From assembly GCA_964519955.1 (NCBI GenBank), contig CAZFLM010000031.1, positions 8,445 through 72,444 on the forward strand: 64,000 nt of DNA. Direction: 5' to 3'. Within the stretch, counting starts at the first letter, position 1; each line of letters starts with the position of its first letter. The position numbers and the translations under genes were made by a program. This document shows positions 26,739-34,527 of this stretch, piece by piece. Source of the stretch: CAZFLM01 sp964519955 (GTDB taxonomy: Bacteria > Armatimonadota > Chthonomonadetes > Chthonomonadales > CAJBBX01). The notes below the pieces were generated by a model. It searched no databases, was not told where the DNA came from, and worked only from the letters and a program-made list of their open reading frames with translations.

Positions 26739-27199
26739 CCTGCTTTCTCCGGTGTCTGCGACCAGATGCGCTTCGCGGCCGCCAGCACGCCGCCCAGCAC
26801 GCCGACGAGTGTGCCCCCGTCCCAGCTCGTCTCGACAACTCGGAGGATCCTCGGCGCATGGCCGACCAACGCGGTGGCCCACTCGCGCGCGACCAGGCCC
26901 ACGATGTGGCTGATGAAGATGCCCGTGAACAGCATGGCGACGTACGTGCCGACTGCGGTGGCGTTGAGCCTCAAGGCCAGGGTGCGCGCGCCGGCGCCCG
27001 CGAGACCGATCATGCCCAGCGGGCCAACCCAGTCGAGGAACACGTACCAGGCGTACCCTGGCCACCCCGGCAACTCCGAGGCGAAGAGCAGTCGGTAGCC
27101 GGAGTAGGCGATCAGGTGCAGGGCGAGCAGGGCGGCCACCACGAACGCAACGATAACCAGTGGAAGCGAACCGTAGGCGAGGCGGTTCAGTGGACGCAT
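26735..27199 (-). CDS. Four-helix membrane protein, first gene of the ankyrin operon
   Basis: A 154-residue polytopic protein. Hydrophobic segments lie at about residues 10-32 (LPLVIVAFVVAALLALHLIA), 48-65, 80-102 (VGTYVAMLFTGIFISHIVGL) and 125-142. No family is recognised. GGAG lies about 11 nt before the ATG at 27199. It heads the operon running down to 21642 and is divergent from the tRNA-Asn gene; no clear sigma-70 promoter was found for it in 27200-27354. Confidence 0.6.
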   Translation of the reverse strand: MRPLNRLAYGSLPLVIVAFVVAALLALHLIAYSGYRLLFASELPGWPGYAWYVFLDWVGPLGMIGLAGAGARTLALRLNATAVGTYVAMLFTGIFISHIVGLVAREWATALVGHAPRILRVVETSWDGGTLVGVLGGVLAAAKRIWSQTPEKAG

Positions 27200-27289
27200 C
27201 GAGGCGGCTCTCCATTCGTGAGTCAGCGGACACGTGCGCGCACGCTCGGACCCGAGGCGCGAACCGTCGGCCGCAGCTCCCGAGAACCC

Positions 27290-27319
27290 TTGACACGCCC
27301 GCAAATCCTAAGCTACACT
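27290..27319 (+). promoter_or_regulatory. Promoter for tRNA-Asn
   Basis: TTGACA at 27290-27295 and TACACT at 27314-27319 with an 18-nt spacer. Transcription would start near 27326, giving a leader of about 29 nt. Confidence 0.65.
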
Positions 27320-27354
27320 ACTGCCGTTGCCGAGAATGGTGTCGTCAACATCAT

Positions 27355-27426
<72 letters not shown>

Positions 27427-27507
27427 CACGCAGTACCAGGCTGGCCCGCGATCGTTCTCGATCGTGGGCCTTTGCACATCTAGCCAGTCGAGCAGCGAAG
27501 GGCCCCC

Positions 27508-29331
27508 ATGATGCGCCATCACCGACCGATCGCACTTCTCCTCGCCGCGTGTCTTGCGCCTGCCTGTGTTGCGGGAGTGGCCGCCCACGCCCAGGCGCCC
27601 AAGCGGCCGGCGGCAGCCCGCGCCGTGAAGCTCTGGCCGCAGATCACCGACGGCATCTACAACCACGCCAACGTTCTGGCCATGCGGTGCGAGGTCGCCG
27701 ACGACGGCCTGACCGTGACCGACGCCGCGTGGGAAAGCTACCAGGTGGAGGGCTGTGCCAAGCGCTGGACCCTGAACATGGGCACGCCCATGGACGGGCC
27801 GCTGAAGGGGTACACCTTCCCTCGCGAGTACTCCGGCCTGCCCGTGAACCTCACGGTCGAGTTCTACAACCCCGCCAAGCCCTGGGAGGTCAAGGAGAAC
27901 TACCAGGAGATCATCCTCCTGGGCGGCACCCAGCAGATCGGCTTGCCGAAGTGGTTCCACATCCCCACGGCGCGCCTGGCGTACGACTTCGACGAAGGCG
28001 CGTGGTTTCCGTCGGGCTGGACACTCCCGCGTGGCAAGGTCGCGCTCTGGCAGGGCGCGGCCAAGGCGCGGCAGAAGGACCGCAAGGGCGAATGCCCGAT
28101 GTACGACTTCGGGTTCACCCACGTCTCGCCGATCGCGATGACGCACGGCGGGTCGCAGGGCACCCGGGAGCGCCGCGCGCACCTCTTCACGGACAACGAG
28201 TGGATCTCCTACGACAGTGCCAAGGACTCGTACACGGACCCGACCGAGCCGAAGAGCTGGCAGATCGGGCCGTTCCACGCGTACGCCGAGAGCTGCGCCA
28301 TCATCACGCCGGACTTCGAGATGCCCGGTAGCTACGCGTGGGGCGACCACCAGTACGAGGCATTCGCGAAGCTGATCGGCGAGGTGCGCGCCCGCCGGCC
28401 CGACGTGCTCATAGGCTGCTGGGGCGTCGGCGTGCTGCGCTCGTCCTTCCGCATCTTCGATAGCATCTACGAGGGCAAGCCGACGGGCAAGGTGGACCTG
28501 GACGCCGCGAAGCAGTGGCGCGACAAGTACGAGCATCCCGCCGCCGACTTGGCGCCGGTCTTCGCGCGATGCAACCTGAACTACGGCAACCCATCGGTCT
28601 ACTGGATCGGCAACTCCAAGCCTTCGCAGCTCTACGCCTTCCTGCAGGAGTGGGAGCAGGGCAAGTTGGCGCGCCCAGACGTGCCGAACGTGCTCTCCAC
28701 CTGGATCCAGGTCGAGTTCGTCGACGGGTACCCGCTCTCCCAGTACCGCTTCGTCGACGCCGCCGGCAAGGTGCGCCTGGAGGGCATCAAGCACCAGGTG
28801 CCCGCCTCGATGGTGTACGCGCTCTCCCTGTTCGGCCACTGCGTGATGGACGGCCTGCAGTGCTGGGACGTCGGGACCGCCTACTCGGAGGACCTGGCTG
28901 ACTACGCGGACTGGCGGGCCCGGGAGCAGAGCGTGAAGCACATGGTGAACGGCGTCGAGACGCCCATGAACTACTACCTGAAGTACTTCGGCCTCTACAA
29001 CTACCACGTGTTGGGCATGTGGCAGGCCAGCCAGAACAAGGACATCATCGAAGCCGCCACGCCATGGGAGATGCCGGATGTCCGCACCTCGACGCACGGC
29101 GTGTGGCGCATCGGCGACGAGCGGTACCCGAGCTACGCCAGCTACTTGAAGGAGCCCCTCGTCCGCGTGAAGCTGGCAGGTGATCGCAAGACGCTCCTGG
29201 TGGTGGCCTGCAACCCGTTCAACAAGGGCGTCGAGCAAGTTCGGGTACGGCGGTCAGGTACTCGCGAGGAGGTTGAGTTCCAGTTGGTCGGCGACTACCC
29301 GATCATCAAGCGCTTCCGCGTTCGCCGTTGA
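27508..29331 (+). CDS. Large secreted protein of unknown function, possibly glycoside-hydrolase-like
   Basis: A 607-residue exported protein with signal peptide (IALLLAACLAPACVAGVAAHAQ). The body is rich in Trp and Tyr with stretches such as QITDGIYNHANVLAMRCEV, MTHGGSQGTRERRAHLFTD, FEMPGSYAWGDHQYEAF, LQCWDVGTAYSEDLADYADW and YYLKYFGLYNYHVLGMWQ. This aromatic-rich composition and the mixed alpha/beta pattern recall TIM-barrel carbohydrate enzymes, but no named family or catalytic pair is identified. AAGGG precedes two adjacent ATGs. It is convergent with the DUF6785 gene. Confidence 0.7.
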   Translation: MMRHHRPIALLLAACLAPACVAGVAAHAQAPKRPAAARAVKLWPQITDGIYNHANVLAMRCEVADDGLTVTDAAWESYQVEGCAKRWTLNMGTPMDGPLKGYTFPREYSGLPVNLTVEFYNPAKPWEVKENYQEIILLGGTQQIGLPKWFHIPTARLAYDFDEGAWFPSGWTLPRGKVALWQGAAKARQKDRKGECPMYDFGFTHVSPIAMTHGGSQGTRERRAHLFTDNEWISYDSAKDSYTDPTEPKSWQIGPFHAYAESCAIITPDFEMPGSYAWGDHQYEAFAKLIGEVRARRPDVLIGCWGVGVLRSSFRIFDSIYEGKPTGKVDLDAAKQWRDKYEHPAADLAPVFARCNLNYGNPSVYWIGNSKPSQLYAFLQEWEQGKLARPDVPNVLSTWIQVEFVDGYPLSQYRFVDAAGKVRLEGIKHQVPASMVYALSLFGHCVMDGLQCWDVGTAYSEDLADYADWRAREQSVKHMVNGVETPMNYYLKYFGLYNYHVLGMWQASQNKDIIEAATPWEMPDVRTSTHGVWRIGDERYPSYASYLKEPLVRVKLAGDRKTLLVVACNPFNKGVEQVRVRRSGTREEVEFQLVGDYPIIKRFRVRR

Positions 29332-29394
29332 GGCCCTTCGGCGAGCCCCGGTAGGGCGCGGCCCGCGCGCCATACCGGCCTCTATGGGTCGTAC

Positions 29395-29424
29395 CGGACG
29401 GGCACGGAGGCCCATCCCACCACG
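29395..29424. repeat. Worn family A hairpin, reverse orientation
   Basis: Reverse complement reads CGTGGTGGGATGGGC, CTCCGT, GCCCGTCCGG, that is the hairpin 2 arms of family A with a hairpin 1 loop. It lies in the 104-bp gap between convergent genes ending at 29331 and 29436. Confidence 0.6.
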
Positions 29425-29435
29425 TCTCGTGTTCC

Positions 29436-31400
29436 CTATTGCTGCCACCCCAGGCGCCCGTTAATCGAGATCGAGTAGGACGCCTGCCGCGTGATCATGC
29501 TGTAGCTGCCCCAGATCGCCTCCGCCGCGAACTCCGCCAGGATCAGCCCCAGCGCCACCATCCGCAGCTTGTCGTAGCCCTGCAGGCCGTAGTAGCGCTG
29601 CACGAACACCTTGACGATCAGCGCGATCGTGAGGCCGAACCAGATGTAGTCGAACCCGAAGTTCATCGTCAGCGCGTAGCCGGCAGGGTGGAACGGGAAA
29701 CCCGGCACCCGGAACCGCGTCACGTCGAGCAGCATCACGAACGCGAAGCCGGCCACCACCGCCACCATCCCCGCGTAGCTCGGCGGCCGAGGCGTGTCCG
29801 TCAGCACCTGCACCACGTTGGTCGTGTCGCCCGCCACGTCGCCCGGCCCAAACCGGTACCCCAGGTAGATCCGCACCAGATGCCCCAGCACGCTCCCCGC
29901 GATCGTCGCGATGATGAGCGCGAGGAAGATGCCGCGCTGGCTCACCCGATAGCGGTCGCCCATCTTGATCGCCTCGAGCTGCGTCGGCATCGGGTGCGTG
30001 CGGTGGATGCGGTTCATGAAGTGGAAAGCGGTCACCGTGCGCGCCACCAGGCTCTGCGATAGGCCCTGCGTGCCGCGGATGTCGACCACGAGCTGCGTCG
30101 GACCCATGAACGCCATCTCGTGGATCGGGGGCCCGAGCTGCGCTCGGAGGCGCGTCATCGCCACGCTGAACATGAGGAAGAGCGCCGTGTAGGCCAGCAC
30201 GAAGGCCGCGGGCAGCCCGATCACGATGCCGACGTAGCCCAGCGCGGCCAGACTGCCGATCAGCCCGGCGAACGCCAGCCGGTGGGGGACCAGGCGCTTG
30301 TCGGACGTGCCGGTCTTGACGATCTCGTGCCACACCTCCCGCAAGTAGCCGCGCGCCACCCAGAGCGACGTGACGAACAGCCCCAGGAACGCGCCCCACG
30401 ACTGCTCGCTGAAGTAGGGAGCGCTCGGGATGAGCCCGCCGCCGCCGAAGACGCCCTGCTCGTAGCCCATCGCCGCGGCAATGACCTGCTGCGCCTTGCG
30501 GAAGAAGAAGAAGAAGATGCACGAGAACAACAGGTCGGTCGGCATGAACAGGCCGATGGCCGACATGTACGGGAAGATGCCGATCGGCGTCCACCCCACC
30601 TGGTTCCACGGCGGCTGGTCGAACCAGAGCGAGACATCGCCAAGGAACCGGACGTTGATGCGGGGCAGGGCGGGATAGAGGAACGCGAACCCGTTGAGCA
30701 TGTCGATGGCGAACATGATCGCGAACGCGCCCCAGAAGAACCTGCTGCGCCAGATCGGTCCGGCGCCGCCGTCCTGCGCCATCGCCAGAGGGAGCTGGAT
30801 GATCGGGAAGGCGAGCTTCTCGCGATTGCACCACTGGTCGCGCATGAGGGAGCTGATGCACAGCATGGCCATACAGACGAGCCCCGCGAGGATGGTCCAC
30901 GCGATGATCTTCGGCCACCAGAGGTGGAGTTGCGACACGAAGAACCACACGGGCTTCGAACCCGCCGCGAAGTCCTTGAGCCCGGTGTCGTCCTTGAAGA
31001 ACAGCCACTGGCTGACATAGGGCAGGATCTTGGTCCCGTAGTTCGAGTTCCGATCCTTGAACAGCCCGTAGCTATACATGTACGGGCAGATGCAGTCCAT
31101 CCACTCAGACGCCATCGCGCACATGACGGCCTGCATCGCGTAGAAGATGATCAGCTCGGCCTCGGACAGCGCGTGGCGGGGCGCGAACTTGCGGATCGGG
31201 ATGTTGACGATGACCAGCAGCAGCGTGAGCGCGACCGGGGGCACCATCAGCGAGAAGATGCGATCGACACCCTGGTCCTGCGCCCAGTAGCAGCACACGG
31301 GGGACAGCAGCAGGCTGAGCAGAACGATGCGGAGGGAGATGCCGCGGCGGCCAACCGCGCGTCCGGCTTCGGCCCCCGATGTCTCAGGCTCGTGTGGCAT
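29436..31400 (-). CDS. DUF6785/DUF6784 family polytopic membrane protein
   Basis: A 654-residue protein with roughly 13-15 membrane helices. The N-terminal region (LSEAELIIFYAMQAVMCAMASEW) and the region ending YALTMNFGFDYIWFGLTIAL match my memory of the DUF6785 and DUF6784 proteins common in Armatimonadota and Planctomycetota. Those resemble oligopeptide transporters in topology; the substrate is unknown. Its ATG follows directly on the TAG stop of the cupin gene, so the two are coupled. Confidence 0.82.
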   Translation of the reverse strand: MPHEPETSGAEAGRAVGRRGISLRIVLLSLLLSPVCCYWAQDQGVDRIFSLMVPPVALTLLLVIVNIPIRKFAPRHALSEAELIIFYAMQAVMCAMASEWMDCICPYMYSYGLFKDRNSNYGTKILPYVSQWLFFKDDTGLKDFAAGSKPVWFFVSQLHLWWPKIIAWTILAGLVCMAMLCISSLMRDQWCNREKLAFPIIQLPLAMAQDGGAGPIWRSRFFWGAFAIMFAIDMLNGFAFLYPALPRINVRFLGDVSLWFDQPPWNQVGWTPIGIFPYMSAIGLFMPTDLLFSCIFFFFFRKAQQVIAAAMGYEQGVFGGGGLIPSAPYFSEQSWGAFLGLFVTSLWVARGYLREVWHEIVKTGTSDKRLVPHRLAFAGLIGSLAALGYVGIVIGLPAAFVLAYTALFLMFSVAMTRLRAQLGPPIHEMAFMGPTQLVVDIRGTQGLSQSLVARTVTAFHFMNRIHRTHPMPTQLEAIKMGDRYRVSQRGIFLALIIATIAGSVLGHLVRIYLGYRFGPGDVAGDTTNVVQVLTDTPRPPSYAGMVAVVAGFAFVMLLDVTRFRVPGFPFHPAGYALTMNFGFDYIWFGLTIALIVKVFVQRYYGLQGYDKLRMVALGLILAEFAAEAIWGSYSMITRQASYSISINGRLGWQQ

Positions 31401-31781
31401 CTAGCGGTCCTTGAAGAGGGATGGGATCATGACGGTGTCGTCGTGCTCGTAGGCCGGGGCGCAGCAGCAGAGGAAGACGAGGTCGGCCTGGCCGGTGTTG
31501 CGGATCTGGTGCGGCGAGCCGGGCGGGATCGCGATGCCGTCGCCCGGCCCCACGGCGCGCTCCTCGGCCCCAATGCGCATCAGCCCCTCGCCGGATAGGA
31601 CGTAGTAGATCTCCTCGGCGTTCGGGTGCAGGTGCGCGTCCGTCGTCTGGCCTACCGCGACCGTGGCCTCGGCCAGGCTCTGGCGCGCGATGGCGGAGTT
31701 GCGCGGCGCGAGGATCTCGCGGATGGTCGACCCGTCCTTCGTGGTGAACGCAGGCACGGCATTGCGGTTGACGATGTCCAT
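31401..31781 (-). CDS. Small cupin-domain protein
   Basis: A 126-residue single-domain cupin. Metal ligands are in the HLHPNAEEIYYVLSGEG box (two His and a Glu) and the second box PPGSPHQIRN (His). Such proteins bind small acids or sugars, or isomerise them; the role is unknown. AGGA lies 9 nt upstream of the ATG at 31781. The stop is immediately followed by the DUF6785 start, suggesting that the cupin serves the membrane protein, for example as a ligand sensor or processing enzyme (inference). Confidence 0.88.
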   Translation of the reverse strand: MDIVNRNAVPAFTTKDGSTIREILAPRNSAIARQSLAEATVAVGQTTDAHLHPNAEEIYYVLSGEGLMRIGAEERAVGPGDGIAIPPGSPHQIRNTGQADLVFLCCCAPAYEHDDTVMIPSLFKDR

Positions 31782-31880
31782 GCAGGGGTTCCTGGTTGAG
31801 GGGGCTTGCGGCGTGATTCGACGTCGGGAGGGCGGAGTCCTGGTTGGTGGTGCGGCACGGGGATATAGCTGCGGAAGTAC

Positions 31881-31919
31881 TTGACAGTGCAGTGGATTTG
31901 CAGTATAGTGGATAGCAGT
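31881..31919 (+). promoter_or_regulatory. Promoter with overlapping direct-repeat operator for the RHH gene
   Basis: Near-consensus promoter: TTGACA at 31881-31886, 17-nt spacer, TATAGT at 31904-31909. Overlapping it are two direct repeats, AGTGGAT-tt-GCAGT (31891-31904) and AGTGGAT-a-GCAGT (31907-31919), on about a 16-nt pitch. Direct repeats over a promoter are the usual operators of ribbon-helix-helix proteins, and the next gene encodes one. Confidence 0.75.
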
Positions 31920-31969
31920 CAACTGCGGCGCGAGATCGCAGGGCCCGACCGAGCTGGGAGGAGAGAGGG

Positions 31970-32182
31970 ATGGCAGGGACCAGGCGCTACACACTCGATA
32001 TGGGGGAGAAGTTCGACGGGCTTCTTCAGGACCTTGCTAATGCCAAGGAGACCACGAAGTCGGAGATCATCCGGCGCGCGGTGGCCAGCTACGCCTACTT
32101 CTCGGATGAGGTGTCGGCGGGGCGGAAGGTCGCGGTCTCGGACGGTAATGGCAACATCGTGAAGGAGGTCGTTCTCCCCTGA
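31970..32182 (+). CDS. Ribbon-helix-helix DNA-binding protein
   Basis: A 70-residue protein. RRYTLDMGEKFDGLLQDLAN matches the beta strand and first helix of the RHH fold, and TTKSEIIRRAVASYAYF matches the second helix with the conserved turn. The C-terminal 20 residues form an extra polar tail. AGGAGAG lies just ahead of the ATG. It likely represses its own promoter through the direct repeats at 31891-31919. The partner downstream (32199) is a membrane protein rather than a recognisable toxin. Confidence 0.78.
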   Translation: MAGTRRYTLDMGEKFDGLLQDLANAKETTKSEIIRRAVASYAYFSDEVSAGRKVAVSDGNGNIVKEVVLP

Positions 32183-32198
32183 CGCAGAGGAGAACTCG

Positions 32199-32576
32199 AT
32201 GCCTTCGCCTCAAGTGCCGCAGGATGGCCCGGCGGATGTGCTTGCGCACGCCGAACGGGCCAAGGACATGGTGACGCTCACCCCGGAGCAGCGCGCCGGC
32301 ATGGGCATTCTGGTCGGAGTTGCCGTTCTCGCCGTGATCGCCTTCGCGTTCATCGGGATCTCGTGGGTGGTGGGCACGCCCCGTCCGCCCGTGCTCCCCG
32401 ACGATCCACAGAGGGCCCAGGTTCTCATCGCCAACTACAAGACGTTGGCCGATGCGGCGCACGAGAGCACGCTCAAGCTCTTCGACGCCACCGTGGCGAA
32501 GGTGTTGCTGCCCGTCTTCACGCTGATCCTCGGCTACGTGTTCGGGAACCGAGCCAAGGCCGGCGAGGCAACGTAG
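32199..32576 (+). CDS. Small two-helix membrane protein, unknown
   Basis: A 125-residue protein with membrane helices at about 35-59 (MGILVGVAVLAVIAFAFIGISW) and 102-116 (VLLPVFTLILGYVFG). Between them is a loop of about 40 residues predicted helical (AQVLIANYKTLADAAHESTLKLFDATVAK). GAGGAG precedes the ATG. It is 16 bp downstream of the RHH gene and almost certainly cotranscribed. No family is recognised. Confidence 0.65.
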   Translation: MPSPQVPQDGPADVLAHAERAKDMVTLTPEQRAGMGILVGVAVLAVIAFAFIGISWVVGTPRPPVLPDDPQRAQVLIANYKTLADAAHESTLKLFDATVAKVLLPVFTLILGYVFGNRAKAGEAT

Positions 32577-32631
32577 CGCATGGTTGGCTGCTTGGGCACA
32601 TGGGCTGCACGCGGGTCTTCGACCATGTCGC

Positions 32632-32660
32632 TTGACGCTCGGTGTTCGGTCTGCTATCCT
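32632..32660 (+). promoter_or_regulatory. Promoter for the tRNA-Asp-like gene
   Basis: TTGACG at 32632-32637 and TATCCT at 32655-32660 with a 17-nt spacer. Transcription would start near 32667, at the first bases of the 5' leader hairpin. Confidence 0.7.
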
Positions 32661-32669
32661 AGCGCTGGA

Positions 32670-32759
32670 GTGCGCAAGCACTGCACTCACGGGTAGCTTA
32701 ACCGGCAGAGCGCCGGCTTGTCACGTCGGAGGATGGGGGTTCGAAGCCCCCCCTGCACT
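32670..32759 (+). tRNA. tRNA-Asp-like gene (anticodon GTC) with interrupted acceptor stem
   Basis: D-arm (GCTT/GAGC), anticodon arm (CCGGC, loop TTGTCAC, GTCGG; GTC at 32720-32722), five-base variable loop and T-arm (GGGGG, loop TTCGAAG, CCCCC) are all good. The 3' acceptor strand CCTGCAC (32752-32758) does not pair well with the seven bases directly before position 8 (TCACGGG). It pairs fully with GTGC (32670-32673) plus GGG (32691-32693) if the 17 bases 32674-32690 are looped out. The discriminator would be T, where Asp tRNAs have G. It has its own promoter and terminator, so it may be an expressed tRNA, a pseudo-tRNA or another structured RNA. Confidence 0.6.
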
Positions 32760-32764
32760 CATCT

Positions 32765-32786
32765 GGGCCGCCCCGCGGGGCGGCCC
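32765..32786 (+). terminator. Hairpin terminator after the tRNA-Asp-like gene
   Basis: A perfect 10-bp stem (GGGCCGCCCC and GGGGCGGCCC around GC), followed by CTTCT. It lies 6 nt after the tRNA-like 3' end. Confidence 0.75.
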
Positions 32787-32921
32787 CTTCTACCTCGTCC
32801 TGCTCCTCGACGTACGGGCAACCCCGCATCGTGGCGCCGTGCGAATCGCCCGATGATACGCCATGGGTCGGGTGCACCTGCCGCCCGCCCGGACTAGCGT
32901 CTGCACGTAGGGGGAACAGCC

Positions 32922-33140
32922 ATGCCAGACTGCAAGAACCTGCCGGGTTGTCCGTTCTTCAACGATAGGATGCAGAACATGCCCGGCGTGGCCGCATCGT
33001 ACAAGAAGCGCTTCTGCCAGGGCGACAGCGCGGAGTGCGCCCGGTTCGTGGTGTGCGAAGCGTTGGGGAAGGCCGCCGTGCCGGCCGACCTGTTCCCGAA
33101 CCAGATCGATCGAGCCCGATCCCTCGTCGCCGCGCGCTGA
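32922..33140 (+). CDS. Small conserved cysteine-containing protein
   Basis: A 72-residue protein with five Cys in a fixed pattern: CKNLPGCPFFND at the N-terminus, then RFCQGDSAECARFVVCEALG. The CPFFND and C-x6-C spacing, and the PANLFPNQ-like end (here PADLFPNQIDRAR), recall a family of short bacterial proteins I have seen annotated only as hypothetical. The Cys could bind a metal or Fe-S cluster, which is an inference. It stands alone between two independent transcription units. Confidence 0.72.
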   Translation: MPDCKNLPGCPFFNDRMQNMPGVAASYKKRFCQGDSAECARFVVCEALGKAAVPADLFPNQIDRARSLVAAR

Positions 33141-33169
33141 GCCGGTACTCTCCGAATGCTCCCTCATCG

Positions 33170-33189
33170 CTCGGCGGTCCGCCGCCGAG
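33170..33189 (+). terminator. Hairpin after the small Cys protein
   Basis: CTCGGCGG and CCGCCGAG (8 bp) around TCCG, 30 nt past the stop at 33140. There is no T-run, so this is moderate evidence. Confidence 0.45.
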
Positions 33190-33222
33190 GGCTTGCCGCC
33201 GCCTCCCGCACGCAGCCCCGCC

Positions 33223-33252
33223 TTGACACCCGCCGAGCCCACGCACTAGAAT
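33223..33252 (+). promoter_or_regulatory. Promoter for the YihY-family gene
   Basis: TTGACA at 33223-33228 and TAGAAT at 33247-33252, 18-nt spacer. It predicts a 5' untranslated leader of about 180 nt before the start at 33441. That leader shows no obvious riboswitch. Confidence 0.7.
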
Positions 33253-33440
33253 GGCGCCCAGACAAGAGAAAGGCGCCGCACCGGGGGAGATCGGCGCGAC
33301 GCCAGCACATTCGGCATGTGCCCTGGATAGAAACCAGCGACTCGGAACAGGATGTAGCCAAGTCGACCAACACGCGTAGTATAGACGAGGCTGAGGCGCG
33401 AGACTATGAAGTGCCTCACAGTGGAGGAGTGACCTACCTC

Positions 33441-34301
33441 ATGCCCGATGCGGAGCGCCGGCGGTTCGGGGGCGTGGTGCGGTTGGTGTACGACCGCTTC
33501 TTGGAGCACCAGTCGGCAACGTACGCGGCCGCGCTGGCCTTCTGCGCCATGCTCTCCGCGGTGCCCCTGCTCTCCGTGGCGGTGGCGGTGCTCGCGCGCG
33601 TCGTGGGGGGCTCCGGCTCCGCGCGAGGCCGGCTCGAGTCGGCGATGGCCCACTTCATGCCCGGCGCGGGCGCCACCTTCCCGCGGCTCATCCAGGCCAT
33701 GCAGACGGGCTCCGGAGCGTACGGCCTCCTCGGCCTCTTCAGTCTCCTGCTCACCGGCGCGGCCGTCTTCGCGACGCTGGAGGTGGCCTTCAACCGCATC
33801 TGGGAGGCTGAGAAGCCGCGCGGATGGTTTCGCAGCCGCATCAACGCGCTCTTCGCGGCGGTCGGCGTGCTCGTGCTCCTGCTCTGCTCCGTCCTCTCCA
33901 CCTCGCTCGTGGCGGTTGCCCAGGCGACCGAGGTGCCGGGCCTTCACAAGACCGCCGGCGAGATCGAGTGGCTCTGGCGCTATAGCCAGCTCATCGGCCC
34001 CATGGGCCTCTCGGTCGCGGTGTTCACCTTGCTGTACAAGATCGTGCCGAACTGCCGCGTCACCGTCTGGGCGGCGCTGCGCGGCGGCATCCTCGCCGGT
34101 ATCCTCTGGGAGCTGGCCAAGATCGCCTTCACCTACTACCTGGCGCACTCGGCCTCGTACAACCGCGTCTATGGTCCCCTGGCCGGCATGGCGGTCGGCA
34201 TGGTCTGGGTCTACTACTCGTCCGTCGTGGTCCTCGTCGGCGCCGAGATCGCCGCGCTGGGCCGGCGCCGAGCAGAGGACCAGGCCGGCCCGGCGTCCTA
34301 A
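33441..34301 (+). CDS. YihY/BrkB family inner membrane protein
   Basis: A 286-residue protein of the YihY/UPF0761 (formerly RNase BN) family with six membrane helices. Characteristic stretches are SATYAAALAFCAMLSAVPLLSV, the central WEAEKPRGWFRSRINALF, VFTLLYKIVPN and the C-terminal YNRVYGPLAGMAVGMVWVYYSS. Function is not settled; some members are linked to lipid transport. The ATG at 33441 has GGAGG 13 nt upstream; a GTG at 33429 is the alternative. Confidence 0.92.
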   Translation: MPDAERRRFGGVVRLVYDRFLEHQSATYAAALAFCAMLSAVPLLSVAVAVLARVVGGSGSARGRLESAMAHFMPGAGATFPRLIQAMQTGSGAYGLLGLFSLLLTGAAVFATLEVAFNRIWEAEKPRGWFRSRINALFAAVGVLVLLLCSVLSTSLVAVAQATEVPGLHKTAGEIEWLWRYSQLIGPMGLSVAVFTLLYKIVPNCRVTVWAALRGGILAGILWELAKIAFTYYLAHSASYNRVYGPLAGMAVGMVWVYYSSVVVLVGAEIAALGRRRAEDQAGPAS

Positions 34302-34360
34302 CTGCGCGCGATCGGCCCGAGCCCGGAGGCAGCGACCGCTGCGCCTTCCGCTCCGCGCCG

Positions 34361-34522
34361 AGCCGTGGTGGGGCGGGCGTCCCTGCCCGCCAGGTGGCGC
34401 CCGCTGGAGGGCCGCCGTGCCGACGGAGCCCGTTCGCCCGGTACAGCTCCGCGGTGGGATAGGCGTCCCTGCCCGTCCAGCACAACCCACCGGAGGGGTG
34501 GCCGCCGTGCCGACCGGGCGCC
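34361..34522. repeat. Family A double-hairpin repeat array
   Basis: About two diverged units: GGCGGGC-gtccct-GCCCGCC near 34373, a weaker GCCGCCGTGCCGAC element, the hairpin 2 arms again near 34455 followed by CAGCACAAC, and a last GCCGCCGTGCCGACC. It fills the 226-bp gap between the convergent YihY and DinB genes. Confidence 0.85.
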
Positions 34523-34527
34523 TCCGA

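Noticed and set aside
33253..33440. Riboswitch in the 180-nt YihY leader
   Set aside because: No conserved riboswitch motif or strong terminator-antiterminator pair is evident.
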